DNA from: Gammaproteobacteria bacterium
GTDB taxonomy: Bacteria; Pseudomonadota; Gammaproteobacteria; SURF-13
Reading direction: 5' to 3'
Length of the DNA: 5,803 nt
Assembly (NCBI GenBank): GCA_023487615.1
Contig: JAMDBH010000162.1
Span: 1-5,803, forward strand
Of this stretch, positions 5,764 through 5,803 are shown piece by piece. The first letter of the stretch is position 1; each line of letters begins with the position of its first letter. Under the pieces are notes generated by a model. It was not told where the DNA came from. It ran no database searches and saw only the letters and a program-made list of their open reading frames with translations. The translations under genes were made by a program, and so were the position numbers.

Positions 5764-5803
5764 AGCGGATCAAGTGGCGGCTGATAGATGAACAGCAATG
5801 CGA
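5743..5803 (-). pseudogene. Out-of-frame N-terminal remnant of the CPBP protease, cut by window edge
   Basis: On the minus strand, the frame entered at 5801 is open and reads ALLFIYQPPLDPLWPFYEPW: a hydrophobic helix end and a Pro-rich turn of the kind that precedes the EExxxR helix in short CPBP proteases. Losing one base somewhere around 5743-5760 would break its join to VELWLLLAVVYPVLEE in the downstream frame. This may be a real mutation or a sequencing error. Only about 20 codons are visible. Confidence 0.45.

Overview
The window reads as a piece of a GC-rich gammaproteobacterial chromosome. PBP1A and PriA both match the gammaproteobacterial forms closely in motif wording, and the last gene resembles an exosortase-like sorting protease known from proteobacteria. 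No species can be named from the sequence. As I recall, ponA/mrcA and priA lie within a few genes of each other in Pseudomonas, so the neighbourhood is plausible for this group.

Layout. 1-1869 (+) is the 3' three quarters of mrcA (penicillin-binding protein 1A), cut by the left edge. A 65-bp inverted repeat followed by seven T residues (1899-1972) separates it from a small nucleotidyltransferase-fold gene at 1999-2637 (+). A 396-bp non-coding stretch (2638-3033) follows. It holds two small palindromes, an AT-rich segment with a TATAAT box, two perfect DnaA boxes facing each other, and a hairpin just before the next start. 3034-5205 (+) is priA, the replication-restart helicase. 5206-5427 is packed with short repeats and hairpins between converging genes. 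5428-5803 (-) is a CPBP/glutamic-type intramembrane protease whose N-terminal part lies in another frame and runs off the right edge.

The genes do not form one pathway. mrcA makes peptidoglycan, priA restarts stalled replication forks, the nucleotidyltransferase-like protein is uncharacterised, and the protease probably belongs to a C-terminal protein-sorting system.

The most interesting points are these. (1) priA stays open although its usual winged-helix region is missing, and in its place is a 155-bp palindrome built of 7-bp GTGAGGC-type units. (2) A second REP-like palindrome is translated about 80 codons later in the same gene. (3) The priA upstream region carries a paired DnaA-box arrangement next to a segment that is 46/53 A+T. 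(4) The protease gene appears to be frameshifted. Several unrelated palindromic repeat families in 5.8 kb suggest a repeat-rich genome. I see no CRISPR array, insertion sequence, tRNA or rRNA, and no clear new multi-gene system.
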